This document shows, in pieces, positions 17,301 to 26,128 of a stretch of 64,000 bases of DNA. The stretch spans positions 718,684 to 782,683 of the forward strand of contig NZ_RSEC01000059.1 of the NCBI RefSeq assembly GCF_003937945.1, read 5' to 3'. The translations under genes and the position numbers were made by a program. This DNA comes from Amycolatopsis eburnea (GTDB lineage Bacteria > Actinomycetota > Actinomycetes > Mycobacteriales > Pseudonocardiaceae). The notes beneath the pieces are model-generated. The model was given only the letters and a program-made list of their open reading frames with translations, was not told the DNA's origin and did no database searches. How positions within the stretch are numbered: position 1 is the first letter of the stretch; each line of letters opens with the position of its first letter.

Positions 17301-20300
17301 GCGTCGACCGGGTCGGCGTCGAGGACAACTTCTTCGGCCTCGGCGGCGACTCGATCTTGAGCATCCAGGTCGTCGCCCGGGCCCGGCAGGCCGGGCTGAC
17401 GGTGTCGTCGAAGGACCTGTTCCGGCACCAGACCATCGCCGAACTCGCCCGCGTCGTCACCGCCGGCGCCCCGGTGGCGCCCGTCGCGCCGGAACCCAGT
17501 GGCCCGGCACCGCTCGGGCCCATCCAGTCGTGGCTGTTCGAGCACCTGGCCGAGCCGTGGCGGCTCACCATGTCCGTCCACCTCGTACTGTCCTCTGTGG
17601 ACGTGCCCGCGCTCGCCTCCGCGTTGCGCCGCGTCACCGAGCGGCACGACGCCCTGCGGATGCGGTTCACCCGCGACGGCCGCGGCTGGACCCAGGAGCC
17701 CGCCGAAACCGAGGACGCCGAGCTGCTGCGCCAGGTCGACCTGTCCGAAGTGGATGACCTGCCCGCCGCCATGCACGCCGAGGCGCTGCGCGCGCAGACG
17801 TCGCTCGACATCGTCGCCGGGCCGGTCTGGCGCGCGGTGCTGTTCACCTTCGCCGATCGCCCGCCGCAGCTGTTCCTGACCGCGCACCACCTGGTGATGG
17901 ACGGCGTGTCGTGGCGCGTCCTGCTCGCCGACCTCGACCGCGCCTACCACGGCGAAGCACTGGAACCGGTCGGCACGTCGTTCACGCACTGGGCCCGCAC
18001 TCTGGCGGAGTACGCGCAGCGAGGAGGCCTCGACAACCAGGCCGCGTACTGGGAAACGGCGTTGCGCGAGGCACCGACGGAACTCCCGGTCGACCGCTCC
18101 GGGCGCGCCACCACCCGCTCGGGGCGCGCGGTCTCGGTGTCACTCGGCCGGACCGAGACCGCAGCGCTCCTCCAGGACGTGCCCTCGGCGTACCGGACCG
18201 AGGTCAACGACGTCCTGCTGAGCGCGCTCGGCCACGTCGTCGCCCGCTGGACCGGCCACGAGCGGGTCCTTCTCGCGATGGAAGGCCACGGCCGCGAGGA
18301 AATCGCCGCGCCGCACGAACTGTCCCGCACGATCGGCTGGTTCACCGCCCAGTACCCCCTCGCGCTCACCGTCCCCGGCGGCGACTGGGGTGAAGTCCTC
18401 AAGAGCGTCAAGGAACAGCTGCGCGCGGTGCCGGACAAGGGGGCCGGGTACGAAGCTCTGCGTTACCTGAGCGACGCTGGTTTCCACGACCACCCCACGC
18501 CGCGGATCTCGTTCAACTACCACGGCCGTTGGGACGTCGCGAGCGACGACGGCGGCTGGTACCGCGGCCGCGGCGAGAGCCTCGGGCACGACAGCGACCC
18601 CGACGGTCTCCGGCCGTACCTGCTCGACGTCGTCGGCGTGGTCGAAGGTGGCGAACTGCACCTGACGTGGGAGTACTCGACCGAGGTCCACGAGGAGAGC
18701 ACGATCCGCGCCCTCGCCGAAGAGACCTTGGAAGCCCTGCGCGGCATCATCGACCACTGCGCCGGCGCGGGCGGGCGTACGCCGTCGGACTTCCCGCTGG
18801 CCCGGCTCGACCAGGCCGGCGTCGACCGGCTGGTGGGTGACGGCCGCGACGTCGAGGACATCTACCCGCTCACCCCGCTGCAGGCGGGCATGCTGTTCCA
18901 CAGCCTGGTCGACCACGGCTCGAACGCCTACTTCGACCAGTTCCGGCTGCGGCTGGCCGGGGTCGCCGACCCGGCGGCGCTCGCGCAGGCGTGGCAGCGG
19001 GTCGTCGACCGCACGCCGATCCTACGGACCAGCACCGTGTGGGACGGCGTCGACGAACCGCTCCAGCGCGTCCACCGCGACGTGCGCGTCCCGGTCGCGC
19101 ACCACGACTGGCGCGGCCAGACCCCGGACGAGCAGCAAGCGGCGTTGGCCGACCTGCTGGCCGCCGACCTGGCCGCGGGCATGGACCTGACTTCACCGCC
19201 GCTGATGCGCCTGGCCATCGCCCGGCTCACCGACGACGAGGTCCAGCTGCTGTGGACCTCCCACCACGTCCTGCTCGACGGCTGGAGCACGGCGCAGGTC
19301 TTCGGCGAGGTCGTCGAGCAGTACACGGCCATCGCCGAGGGCCGGGCCGCGCGGCTGGTGCCCCGCCGTCCGTTCCGCGACTACCTGGCCTGGCTCGCGG
19401 ACCAGGACGCCAGCGAAGCCGAAAACCATTGGCGTGAGGCACTTTCCGGTTTCACGACGCCGACGCCGCTGCCGTACGACCGCCGTCCGCGCGAAGCCCA
19501 CCGCGCCGAATCCGCCGACGCCGTGCTCGTCGAGCTGACCCCGGAGGAGTCGGCCGGCGTGCACGCCGCGGCGAAGGCGGCCGCGCTGACCGTGAACACC
19601 GTCGTGCAGGGCGCGTGGGCGCTCCTGCTGTCCCGCTACGCCGGGGAACCCGACGTGCTGTTCGGCACCACGGTGTCCGGCCGCCCGGAGAACCTGCCGG
19701 GCGTGGAGAGCATGATCGGCATGTTCATCAACACCGTGCCGACCCGCGTCGAAGTCCGAAGTGGACAGCCGGTGGCCGCGTGGCTGCAAGAGCTGCAGGC
19801 GGCCCAGGCCGAGGCGCGCCGCCACGACTTCCTGGCCCTGTCGCAGGTGCAGGCGTTCTCCGGCGTGCCGGCGGGCACCGCGCTGTTCGACAGCGTCGTG
19901 GTGTTCGAGAACTACCCGATCGAGGACAGCGGGCAGGACGGCGTGCGCGTGGCCGACGTCGATTCCCTCGACACCACGAGCTTCCCGCTGAACCTGACCG
20001 CCTACCTGCACGACCGGCTGGGCCTGGAGCTGTCCTACGACCCGCGGTTGTTCGACGAAACCACCGCGCGGCGGCTGGCCGGGCAGCTCGCCGGGCTCGT
20101 CCGCGCCTTCGCCGCCGACCCGGAGTGCCGGCTCGGCGAGCTGTCGTCGCTGACCCCGGCGCAGCGGCGCGACCTGCTGGCCTGGGGCCGTGGCGAGCCG
20201 CGCGAGGTCCCCGCGGGGACGATCCTCGACGTGTTCGAGGCGACCGCCGCCCGCATCCCGCACGAGACCGCGCTCGTCTTCCGCGACACCGTCCTCGACT

Positions 20301-23300
20301 TCGCCGAGGTGGACGCGCGGGCCACCCGCCTGGCCCGGGAACTCGCCGACCGGGGTGCGGGCCCGGAGCGGGTGGTCGCGGTGGCGCTGCCGCGCTCGGC
20401 CGAGGCCGTCATCGCCGTCCTGGCGATCTTCAAGGCGGGCGCGGTGTACCTGCCGATCGACCCGGACCTGCCCGAGGAACGCGTGCGGTTCCTCCTCGAC
20501 GACGCGCGGCCGGTGGTCGTCCTCGGCCGTCCGGCGGATGCGGTGCCGCCGCCGGTACCGGGGCGGCCGAGTGCGGACACGGCCGCGTACGTCATTTACA
20601 CCTCCGGCTCGACCGGCACGCCGAAGGGTGTCGTGGTCGAGCACCGCGCCTTGATGAGCCTCCTGACCGCGCACCGCGGAGCCTTCTTCGGCCACACGCG
20701 GCAGCGGTTCGCGCTCACCGCGTCGCTGTCCTTCGACACGTCGTGGGAAGGGCTGCTGGCGCTGGCCGACGGGCACGAGCTGTACGTGCTCGACGGCGAC
20801 ACCCGGCTGGACCCGGCGGCCGCCGTCCGCTACCTCCACGGCCACCGGATCGACCTGCTCGACCTCACCCCGGCCTACCTGCGCCAGCTCGTGGACGCCG
20901 GGCTGCTGACCGGCGAGCACCGGCCCGGCACGGTGATGGTCGGCGGTGAAGCGACCGGCGAAGCGCTCTGGCAGGAGCTGGCCGCGTCCGGCGTCACCTG
21001 CCTCAACTACTACGGGCCGACCGAGGTGACCGTCGACGCCGTGCACGCGCCGGTGACCGGCGACCGGCCGCTGATCGGGCGGCCCCTGCCCAACCTGAGC
21101 GCGTACGTGCTCGACGACGACGGCGAACCGGTCCCCGCCGGGGTGCCGGGGGAGCTGTACCTCGCCGGGCCCCAGCTCGCCCGCGGCTACCTCGGCCGCG
21201 CGGGGCTGACCGCGGACCGGTTCGTCGCCGACCCGTTCGGGCCGCCCGGGAGCCGGAGGTACCGCACCGGCGACCGCGTCCGCTGGACCGATGACGGCCG
21301 GCTCGACTACCTCGGCCGCGTCGACGACCAGGTCAAGATCCGCGGCTTCCGCGTCGAACCCGGCGAAGTCGAAGCCGTGCTGCGCCGGCACCCGGCGGTC
21401 GCCGACACGACCGTGGCCGCCCGCGACGGCCGGCTCGTCGCCTACGTCGTCGGCGAGACCGCGGGGCTGCGCGACTGGCTGCGGGACCGGCTGCCCGGCC
21501 ACCTCGTGCCCACGGCGTACGTCTCCCTCGACGCCTTGCCGTTGACCCGCCACGGCAAGGTCGACCGGCGCGCGCTGCCCGAACCCGGGCGGGAAGCGGC
21601 CGCCGAGTTCGTGGCGCCGCGGACGGACGTCGAACGGCGGCTGGCCGCGATCTGGGCCTCCGTGCTCGGCGTCGACCGCGTCGGGGTCACCGACAGCTTC
21701 TTCGAGCTGGGCGGCGATTCCCTGCTCAGCATGCGGATCGCGTCGCGGGTGCGGGCCGAACTCGGCGTCGAGGTTTCGCCGCGGGTGCTCTTCGCCGCGC
21801 CGACGCTGGGCGCGTTCGCCGCCGCGCTGCCCACCGGGCAGGTCCCGGTCGACCCGATCCCGGTCGTCGCCCGCGACGGCGCGCTGCCGCTTTCCTTCGC
21901 CCAGCAGCGGTTGTGGTTCCTCGACGAGTTCGAACCCGGCGGCACCGAGTACCTCTCGCCCACGGCGTTGCTGCTGCGCGGCGACCTCGACGTCGAGGCG
22001 TTGCGGCGGGCGCTGGACACGCTGGTCGCGCGGCACGAGTCGCTGCGCACGACGTTCGGCGCGGTCGACGGCCGCGGCGTCCAGTACGTGGGGGAGCCGT
22101 ACGCGGTCGAACTGCCCGTCGAGGACTTCGACGAGGACGCACTCGCGCGGGAGGCCCTGCGGCCGTTCGACCTGCGCATCGGCCCGCTGCTGCGGGCGCG
22201 GCTGTTCCGGCGGGCGCCTGAGGAGCACGTGCTCCTGCTGGCACTGCACCACATCGTCACCGACGGCTGGTCGGCCGGCGTCCTGGCCACCGAGCTGGAC
22301 GCCTGCTACGCGGCCCACGTCCGGGGCGCCGAGCCGGACCTGCCGCCGTTGCCGGTGCAGTACGCGGATTTCGCGGCCTGGCAGCGCGACCGGTCCGAAC
22401 CGGCCGAGCAGCTGGGGTACTGGCGTGACCGGCTGGCCGGGCTCGCCCCGCTGGAGCTGCCCACCGACCGCCCGCGCCCGCCGGTGCGCACGACCGAAGG
22501 GGAGTGGCTCGGCTTCGACGTCCCGGCCGATGTGGCCGCGAAACTGCGTGAGCTGGCGAGTGCCCAGGGCGGCACGCTCTTCATGACGCTCGTGGCCGCG
22601 TGCCAGGTGCTGCTGGCGCAGTGGGCCGGGCAGGACGACGTCGCCGTCGGCACGGTCACGGCCGGGCGGGACCGCGCCGAGCTGGAACGGCTCGTCGGCT
22701 TCTTCGTCGGGACGCTGACCCTGCGGTCCACAGTGGACACCCGGCGGTCGTTCCGCGAGTTCCTGGCCGAGGTGCGCGAGACCGTGCTGGACGCCTTCGC
22801 GCACCAGGACGTCCCGTTCGAGCGGGTGGTGGACGCGGTGCAGCCGGTCCGCGACCCGAGCCGGACCCCGCTGTTCCAGGCCATGGTCGTGCTGCAGAAC
22901 ACCGGCGACCGGCCCGGCGGCGGGACGCTCGTCGCGGGGGAGGTCCCGCTGCCCGCGGGGTCGGCGCCGTTCGACCTGCTCGTGCAGTTCGAGGACGACG
23001 GCGGCGCGCTGCACGGCGCGGTCAACTACAGCACCGGCCTGTTCGACGCGTCGACCATCGACCGGCTGGTGGCCCGCCTGCGGGCGCTGCTGACCGCGCT
23101 CGTCGCCGAGCCGGACCGGCCGCTGGCCGCGCTCCCGCCGTTGCCCGCCGCCGAAGCGGACCGGTTGCGCGCCTGGAACGACACCGCGCGGGACGTCGCG
23201 CCCGCGTCGCTCGCGGAACTGGTCGAGGCGCAGGCGGAGCGCACGCCGGACGCGGCCGCGCTGGTGTCCGAGGACGGCACGCTGACCTTCGCGGAGTTGA

Positions 23301-26128
23301 ACGCGCGGGCGAACCGCCTGGCCCGGCTGCTGGCCGAGCGCGGCGCGGGGCCGGAGCGGGTGGTCGGCGTGCGGCTGCCGCGGTCGGTCGCGCTGGTCGT
23401 CACCGAACTCGCCGTGGCCAAGACCGGCGCCGCGTTCCTGCCGGTCGATCCCGGTTACCCGGCCGAGCGCATCCGGTTCATGCTCGAGGACGCCGATCCG
23501 GTGTTCGTGGTCGACGCCGAACTCGACACGCCGGGCTACCCGGACGCGAACCTCGGGCGTCCGGTCGATCCGGACACCCCGGCGTACGTGATCTACACAT
23601 CCGGCTCGACCGGGCGGCCCAAGGGCGTCGTCGTCACCCACCGCGGGCTGGCGTCGTTCTCCGCCGCCGAGATCGCGCACTGCGACGTGCGCGCCGGGGA
23701 CCGCGTGCTCGCGTTCAGCTCGCCGAGCTTCGACGCGTCGATCCTCGAGCTGTGCCTCTCGCTGCCCGCCGGGGCGGCGCTGGTCGTGCCGCCCGAGGGA
23801 CCGCTGCTCGGCGACCAGCTCGCGGATGTGCTGGGGCGCCAAGGGATCACGCACGCGCTGCTCCCGCCGGTCGCGCTGGCGACCGTGCCCGACGTCGCCC
23901 TGCCGGGCTTCCGCACGCTGCTCGTCGGCGGGGACGCGTGCCCGGCCGAGCTGGTGGCGCGGTGGGCGCCCGGGCGCCGGATGATCAACGCCTACGGCCC
24001 GACCGAGGCCACGGTCGTCACGTCGTGGAGCGGCCCGCTCGAACCGGGCGGCACCCCGCCGATCGGCAGGCCGATCCCGAACACCGAGGTGCACGTGCTG
24101 GACGCGGCACTGCGGCCGGTGCCGATCGGGACGCCCGGCGAGCTGTACGTCAGCGGGCCGGGCCTGGCGCGCGGCTACCTGGACCGGCCGGGCCTGACCG
24201 CGGACCGGTTCGTCGCCAGCCCCTTCGGCGCCCCGGGCACCCGGATGTACCGCACCGGCGACGTCGTCCGCTGGACGGCGGCGGGCGAGCTGACGTTCGC
24301 CGGGCGCGCCGACGAGCAGGTCAAGATCCGCGGGTTCCGGGTGGAGCTGGGCGAGATCGAGGCGGCGCTGCGGCAGCACCCGGACGTGCGGGAAGCCGTC
24401 GTCGTCGCCCGCGAGATCGAGGGGCACAAGCGGCTCGTCGCCTACGTCGTCGGCGAGGTGGCCGAGCTGCGGGCGTACCTCGGTGACGCGCTGCCGGACT
24501 ACCTGGTGCCGTCGGTGTTCGTGCCGCTGGCCGCGGTGCCGGTGACCGCCAACGGGAAGGTCGACCGGGCGGCGCTGCCGGAACCGGACCTGACGGAGGT
24601 GCGGACCGGGGAGTTCGTGGCCCCGCGCACGGACGTCGAGACGACGCTCGCCGGGGTGTGGTCGGCGGTGCTCGGCCTGCCCCGCGTCGGCGTGACGGAC
24701 AACTTCTTCGAACTCGGCGGCGACTCGATCCTCGCCATCCAGGTCGTGCACCGGACGCGGCAGGCCGGGCTGGCGCTGCGGTCGAAGGACCTGTTCACCC
24801 ACCAGACGGTCGCCGAGCTGGCCACCGTCGTGCACGCGGCGGAGGACGCCGTCGAGGAGCGGGAGGCGGTCGTCGGCGACGTCCCGCTGACGCCGATCCA
24901 GCGGTGGTTCTTCGACTCGGAACCGGCGAACCCGGCGCACTTCAACCAGTCCGTGCTGGTCGAGCTGGCCGGTCCGGTCGACGAAGAAGCCTTGCGGCAA
25001 GCGCTCGACGCGGTGCTCGCGCACCACGACGCGCTGCGGCTGCGCTTCGAGCGGACCCCGGACGGCTGGACGCAGCACAACGCGCCGGTCGAGGCGGGCG
25101 CGGTCTTGCGGGTGGTGCCGGCGGCCGACCTCGAGCAGGCGGCGGACGACGCGCAGGCGAGCTTCGACCTGGCACGTCCGCCCCAGCTGCGCGCGCTGCT
25201 GTCCGGCCGGCGGCTGTTCCTGGCCGCGCACCACCTCGTCGTCGACGCGGTGTCGTGGGGCATCCTGCTGGAGGACCTGGAGCGGGCGTACCGGCAGATC
25301 GAAGCGGGGGAGAAGCCCGACCTCGGCCCGAAGACGACGTCCTTCCGCGACTGGGCCCACCGGCTGCGCGAGTTCGTCGTCTCCGGTGGTCTCGACGGCG
25401 AGCGCGAGCACTGGGAACGCGATCTGCCCGGCTGCGCGGTCCCGCGCGACCGGACAGCGGCACCACCGGGCGCCGACGTGGTCACGGTCGCGGTCGACTC
25501 GCGGGCGACGGATGCGTTGCTGCACCTGGCGCCCGGCGCGTACCGGACGCGCATCAACGACGTCCTGCTCGCGGCGCTGGCCCGGGCGCTGACCCGCTGG
25601 ACCGGGGAGCCCGCGGTGTCGGTCGACCTGGAGGGGCACGGGCGCGAAGAGATCCTCGAGGGCGCGGACCTTTCCCGGACGGTCGGCTGGTTCACGACGA
25701 TGTTCCCGGTGGCGCTGACGGTGGATCCGGCGGCGGGGTGGCGTGAGCTGGTGAAGGCGGTCCGCCGTCAGCTGCGCGCGGTCCCGGGCAACGGCTTCGG
25801 GTTCGGCGCCCTGCGCTGCTACCGCGACCCGTCCCTCGGCGCGCGGACGCCGGAGGTGGCGTTCAACTACCTCGGCCAGGGCGACCACGCGGGATCTGGC
25901 GACGGGTTGTACCTGCGGGCCCACCCGCCGATCGGGCGCGAGCAGGACCCGGCGAACCTGCCGGCCCACGTGCTGGAGGTCGTCGGCGGGGTGCGGGAGG
26001 GGCGGCTGGAGTTTTCCTGGTTCTACCGGCCGGACCTGCACGAGAGGGCGACGGTGACAGGCGTCGCGAACGACTTCGCGGAGGCGTTGCGGGCCATCGC
26101 GGCGGACTGCCGAGGAGCCCGACCGTGA
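11393..26128 (+). CDS. Nonribosomal peptide synthetase B, C-A-T / C-A-T-E / C-A-T / C-A-T-E
   Basis: The protein has 4911 residues. The start is ATG at 11393, after GAGG; an upstream in-frame ATG at 11213 would read through the repeat element. The N-terminal helix (MTSSRQDRIAALPAHLREK) resembles an acceptor docking segment. Domains: C1 (about 42-470, HHIATDG, LCL-type, fitting the non-epimerising end of NRPS A), A1 (480-915), T1 (972), C2 (1038), A2 (1475-1935), T2 (1980), E1 (2037), C3 (2490, DCL-like), A3 (2940-3390), T3 (3437), C4 (3499), A4 (3936-4393), T4 (4439), E2 (4497-4911). Manual codes: A1 DTEDMGYVD-, A2 DFWNIGMVH- (canonical Thr), A3 DTEDMGYVD-, A4 DALLLGAVV-. E1 predicts D-(allo-)Thr. 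E2 has HHLVVDAVSW, an Ala where Gly is usual. There is no thioesterase, so release or further extension must occur elsewhere. Confidence 0.96.
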   Translation: MTSSRQDRIAALPAHLREKLRARMAGTAGAGPEIPAADRSRPLPLSSAQRRLWFLNRLRPDDPEYNSAFALRLTGELDVAALAAALTALVARHEPLRTTFAEADGEPVQRIEPPYEVALPVVDVGAADLDAVLRAEYAKPFDLGRGPLLRALLARLGPAEHVLLVSVHHIATDGASMGVLNSDLGVLYSGGKLPAQPLQYADYAAWQHARPTRAAGLAHWKRQLDGVVPLDLPTDRPRPPTKGTAGAVTEFTVPDDVAARLAELARTTETTLFTVLLAACQALFARYSGQDDIALGTVVQGRDRPELQRIVGFFVNTVVLRSTVDSARPFTEHLAVARQTVLDAFAHDDVPFDELVEAGRDPGRNPLFDVMVLLHTATGDGMRLPGLAVEAVGVGRDSSNFDLTVEFEESGGKLAGLVEYRTELFDAATIDRLTTHLVRLLTAVAADPAQPIADLPLTTGAEERRLLEWGSAAHDVPGGTIVDLLDHQARTRPGATALVCGDTRLTFAELADRTDALAADLATRGAGPDRVVAVVLPRSADAIIALFAVLKAGAVHLSIDPGLPPERIQVLLADTDPVVVVLEDTIATGGVRPPNPRPSDAAYVIHTSGSSGTPKGVVVEHAALVNLLADHRTVFGRDPLRVALTATLSFDTSWEGPLLLADGHELHLIDDETRLDPAALTRYVRDERVDFLDVTPSYLRQLLPAGLLTGEHRPRFLMVGGEALPDDLWRALADADTEAHNYYGPTESTVDATRAEVAGGRPVIGRPLGNVRAYVLDDRLRLVPPGVPGELCLAGAQLARGYLGRPGLTADRFTADPFGPPGTRLYRTGDRARWTAGGQLEHLGRLDDQVKVRGFRIEPGEVEAALRAQPGVSDAAVDARGGRLVAYVVGSTDGLRAALSRTLPAHLVPSAFVALDRLPLTRHGKLDRRALPDPELATATEYVAPRNDRERLVADVWAEVLGVDRVGADDDFFDLGGDSLRGIRVVARLRDALGVDVPARLVFTAPTPARLAAELPDAAAAGERIPRLPRDGGRLEAPLSFAQQRLWFLDEFEPGSTEYVSPTVLRLRGELDTAALDRAFTALVARHESLRTTFATVDGHGVQVVHPPHAVRVPVTDGDLESALSGATGPVDLHTGPLLRVALTRLAPEDQVLTLVLHHIVTDGWSAGVLLRELAALYRGEELPPLPIQYADYAVWQRDRLAGLEDQLSYWRHRLDGVPALDLPTDRPRPAVRTKNGALHEFRIPAGTTARLQELSRQHGGTLFMTLLAACQLLFARWSGQRDIAVGTVVSGRERTELEDLVGFFVNTLVLRSTVDLSRDFGAFLGEVRDTVLDAFAHQDVPFDRVVDDLQPGRDTSRTPLCQTMVVLHNTPDARPAMPGLDVEELAPPVVTAGFDLMVHFQETAGRLDGVVNYNTDLFDAATIERLTGWLGTLLDGIAAAPDRPLARLSWTTAADRDLVLTRWNPTAAAAVEPTLPELFAAQAARTPDAVAVTGGTTELTYRELDRRANRLAHRLVAEGAGPEQLVALRLPRSADLVVAVLAVLKAGAGYLPIDPAYPVARIEAMFADADPVCVVDDVAADGQPDTDPGVRVDPGNTAYVIYTSGSTGVPKGVLVPHANVTRLFSSTAHWFGFGEQDVWTLFHSYAFDFSVWELWGALLHGGRLVVVPADAVRSPEEFLALLAEQRVTVLNQTPSAFYRLGTLPSPPLSLRYVIFGGEALDASRLADWRRRHPDGPALVNMYGITETTVHVTYRLLDEHGPATAGVPIPDLRAYVLDADLEPVPPGVTGELYVAGAGLARGYLNRAGLTASRFVADPFGAPGTRMYRTGDLLRWTAGGELDYRGRADQQVKIRGFRIELGEVEAALSAHPDVTGAAVLAHGTGDARRLVAYLTGAVPGTTALREFLARALPAHMVPAVFVPLDKLPLNANGKLDQRALPEPGARTETRYVAPRTDVETTLADVWSAVLGVDRVGVEDNFFGLGGDSILSIQVVARARQAGLTVSSKDLFRHQTIAELARVVTAGAPVAPVAPEPSGPAPLGPIQSWLFEHLAEPWRLTMSVHLVLSSVDVPALASALRRVTERHDALRMRFTRDGRGWTQEPAETEDAELLRQVDLSEVDDLPAAMHAEALRAQTSLDIVAGPVWRAVLFTFADRPPQLFLTAHHLVMDGVSWRVLLADLDRAYHGEALEPVGTSFTHWARTLAEYAQRGGLDNQAAYWETALREAPTELPVDRSGRATTRSGRAVSVSLGRTETAALLQDVPSAYRTEVNDVLLSALGHVVARWTGHERVLLAMEGHGREEIAAPHELSRTIGWFTAQYPLALTVPGGDWGEVLKSVKEQLRAVPDKGAGYEALRYLSDAGFHDHPTPRISFNYHGRWDVASDDGGWYRGRGESLGHDSDPDGLRPYLLDVVGVVEGGELHLTWEYSTEVHEESTIRALAEETLEALRGIIDHCAGAGGRTPSDFPLARLDQAGVDRLVGDGRDVEDIYPLTPLQAGMLFHSLVDHGSNAYFDQFRLRLAGVADPAALAQAWQRVVDRTPILRTSTVWDGVDEPLQRVHRDVRVPVAHHDWRGQTPDEQQAALADLLAADLAAGMDLTSPPLMRLAIARLTDDEVQLLWTSHHVLLDGWSTAQVFGEVVEQYTAIAEGRAARLVPRRPFRDYLAWLADQDASEAENHWREALSGFTTPTPLPYDRRPREAHRAESADAVLVELTPEESAGVHAAAKAAALTVNTVVQGAWALLLSRYAGEPDVLFGTTVSGRPENLPGVESMIGMFINTVPTRVEVRSGQPVAAWLQELQAAQAEARRHDFLALSQVQAFSGVPAGTALFDSVVVFENYPIEDSGQDGVRVADVDSLDTTSFPLNLTAYLHDRLGLELSYDPRLFDETTARRLAGQLAGLVRAFAADPECRLGELSSLTPAQRRDLLAWGRGEPREVPAGTILDVFEATAARIPHETALVFRDTVLDFAEVDARATRLARELADRGAGPERVVAVALPRSAEAVIAVLAIFKAGAVYLPIDPDLPEERVRFLLDDARPVVVLGRPADAVPPPVPGRPSADTAAYVIYTSGSTGTPKGVVVEHRALMSLLTAHRGAFFGHTRQRFALTASLSFDTSWEGLLALADGHELYVLDGDTRLDPAAAVRYLHGHRIDLLDLTPAYLRQLVDAGLLTGEHRPGTVMVGGEATGEALWQELAASGVTCLNYYGPTEVTVDAVHAPVTGDRPLIGRPLPNLSAYVLDDDGEPVPAGVPGELYLAGPQLARGYLGRAGLTADRFVADPFGPPGSRRYRTGDRVRWTDDGRLDYLGRVDDQVKIRGFRVEPGEVEAVLRRHPAVADTTVAARDGRLVAYVVGETAGLRDWLRDRLPGHLVPTAYVSLDALPLTRHGKVDRRALPEPGREAAAEFVAPRTDVERRLAAIWASVLGVDRVGVTDSFFELGGDSLLSMRIASRVRAELGVEVSPRVLFAAPTLGAFAAALPTGQVPVDPIPVVARDGALPLSFAQQRLWFLDEFEPGGTEYLSPTALLLRGDLDVEALRRALDTLVARHESLRTTFGAVDGRGVQYVGEPYAVELPVEDFDEDALAREALRPFDLRIGPLLRARLFRRAPEEHVLLLALHHIVTDGWSAGVLATELDACYAAHVRGAEPDLPPLPVQYADFAAWQRDRSEPAEQLGYWRDRLAGLAPLELPTDRPRPPVRTTEGEWLGFDVPADVAAKLRELASAQGGTLFMTLVAACQVLLAQWAGQDDVAVGTVTAGRDRAELERLVGFFVGTLTLRSTVDTRRSFREFLAEVRETVLDAFAHQDVPFERVVDAVQPVRDPSRTPLFQAMVVLQNTGDRPGGGTLVAGEVPLPAGSAPFDLLVQFEDDGGALHGAVNYSTGLFDASTIDRLVARLRALLTALVAEPDRPLAALPPLPAAEADRLRAWNDTARDVAPASLAELVEAQAERTPDAAALVSEDGTLTFAELNARANRLARLLAERGAGPERVVGVRLPRSVALVVTELAVAKTGAAFLPVDPGYPAERIRFMLEDADPVFVVDAELDTPGYPDANLGRPVDPDTPAYVIYTSGSTGRPKGVVVTHRGLASFSAAEIAHCDVRAGDRVLAFSSPSFDASILELCLSLPAGAALVVPPEGPLLGDQLADVLGRQGITHALLPPVALATVPDVALPGFRTLLVGGDACPAELVARWAPGRRMINAYGPTEATVVTSWSGPLEPGGTPPIGRPIPNTEVHVLDAALRPVPIGTPGELYVSGPGLARGYLDRPGLTADRFVASPFGAPGTRMYRTGDVVRWTAAGELTFAGRADEQVKIRGFRVELGEIEAALRQHPDVREAVVVAREIEGHKRLVAYVVGEVAELRAYLGDALPDYLVPSVFVPLAAVPVTANGKVDRAALPEPDLTEVRTGEFVAPRTDVETTLAGVWSAVLGLPRVGVTDNFFELGGDSILAIQVVHRTRQAGLALRSKDLFTHQTVAELATVVHAAEDAVEEREAVVGDVPLTPIQRWFFDSEPANPAHFNQSVLVELAGPVDEEALRQALDAVLAHHDALRLRFERTPDGWTQHNAPVEAGAVLRVVPAADLEQAADDAQASFDLARPPQLRALLSGRRLFLAAHHLVVDAVSWGILLEDLERAYRQIEAGEKPDLGPKTTSFRDWAHRLREFVVSGGLDGEREHWERDLPGCAVPRDRTAAPPGADVVTVAVDSRATDALLHLAPGAYRTRINDVLLAALARALTRWTGEPAVSVDLEGHGREEILEGADLSRTVGWFTTMFPVALTVDPAAGWRELVKAVRRQLRAVPGNGFGFGALRCYRDPSLGARTPEVAFNYLGQGDHAGSGDGLYLRAHPPIGREQDPANLPAHVLEVVGGVREGRLEFSWFYRPDLHERATVTGVANDFAEALRAIAADCRGARP

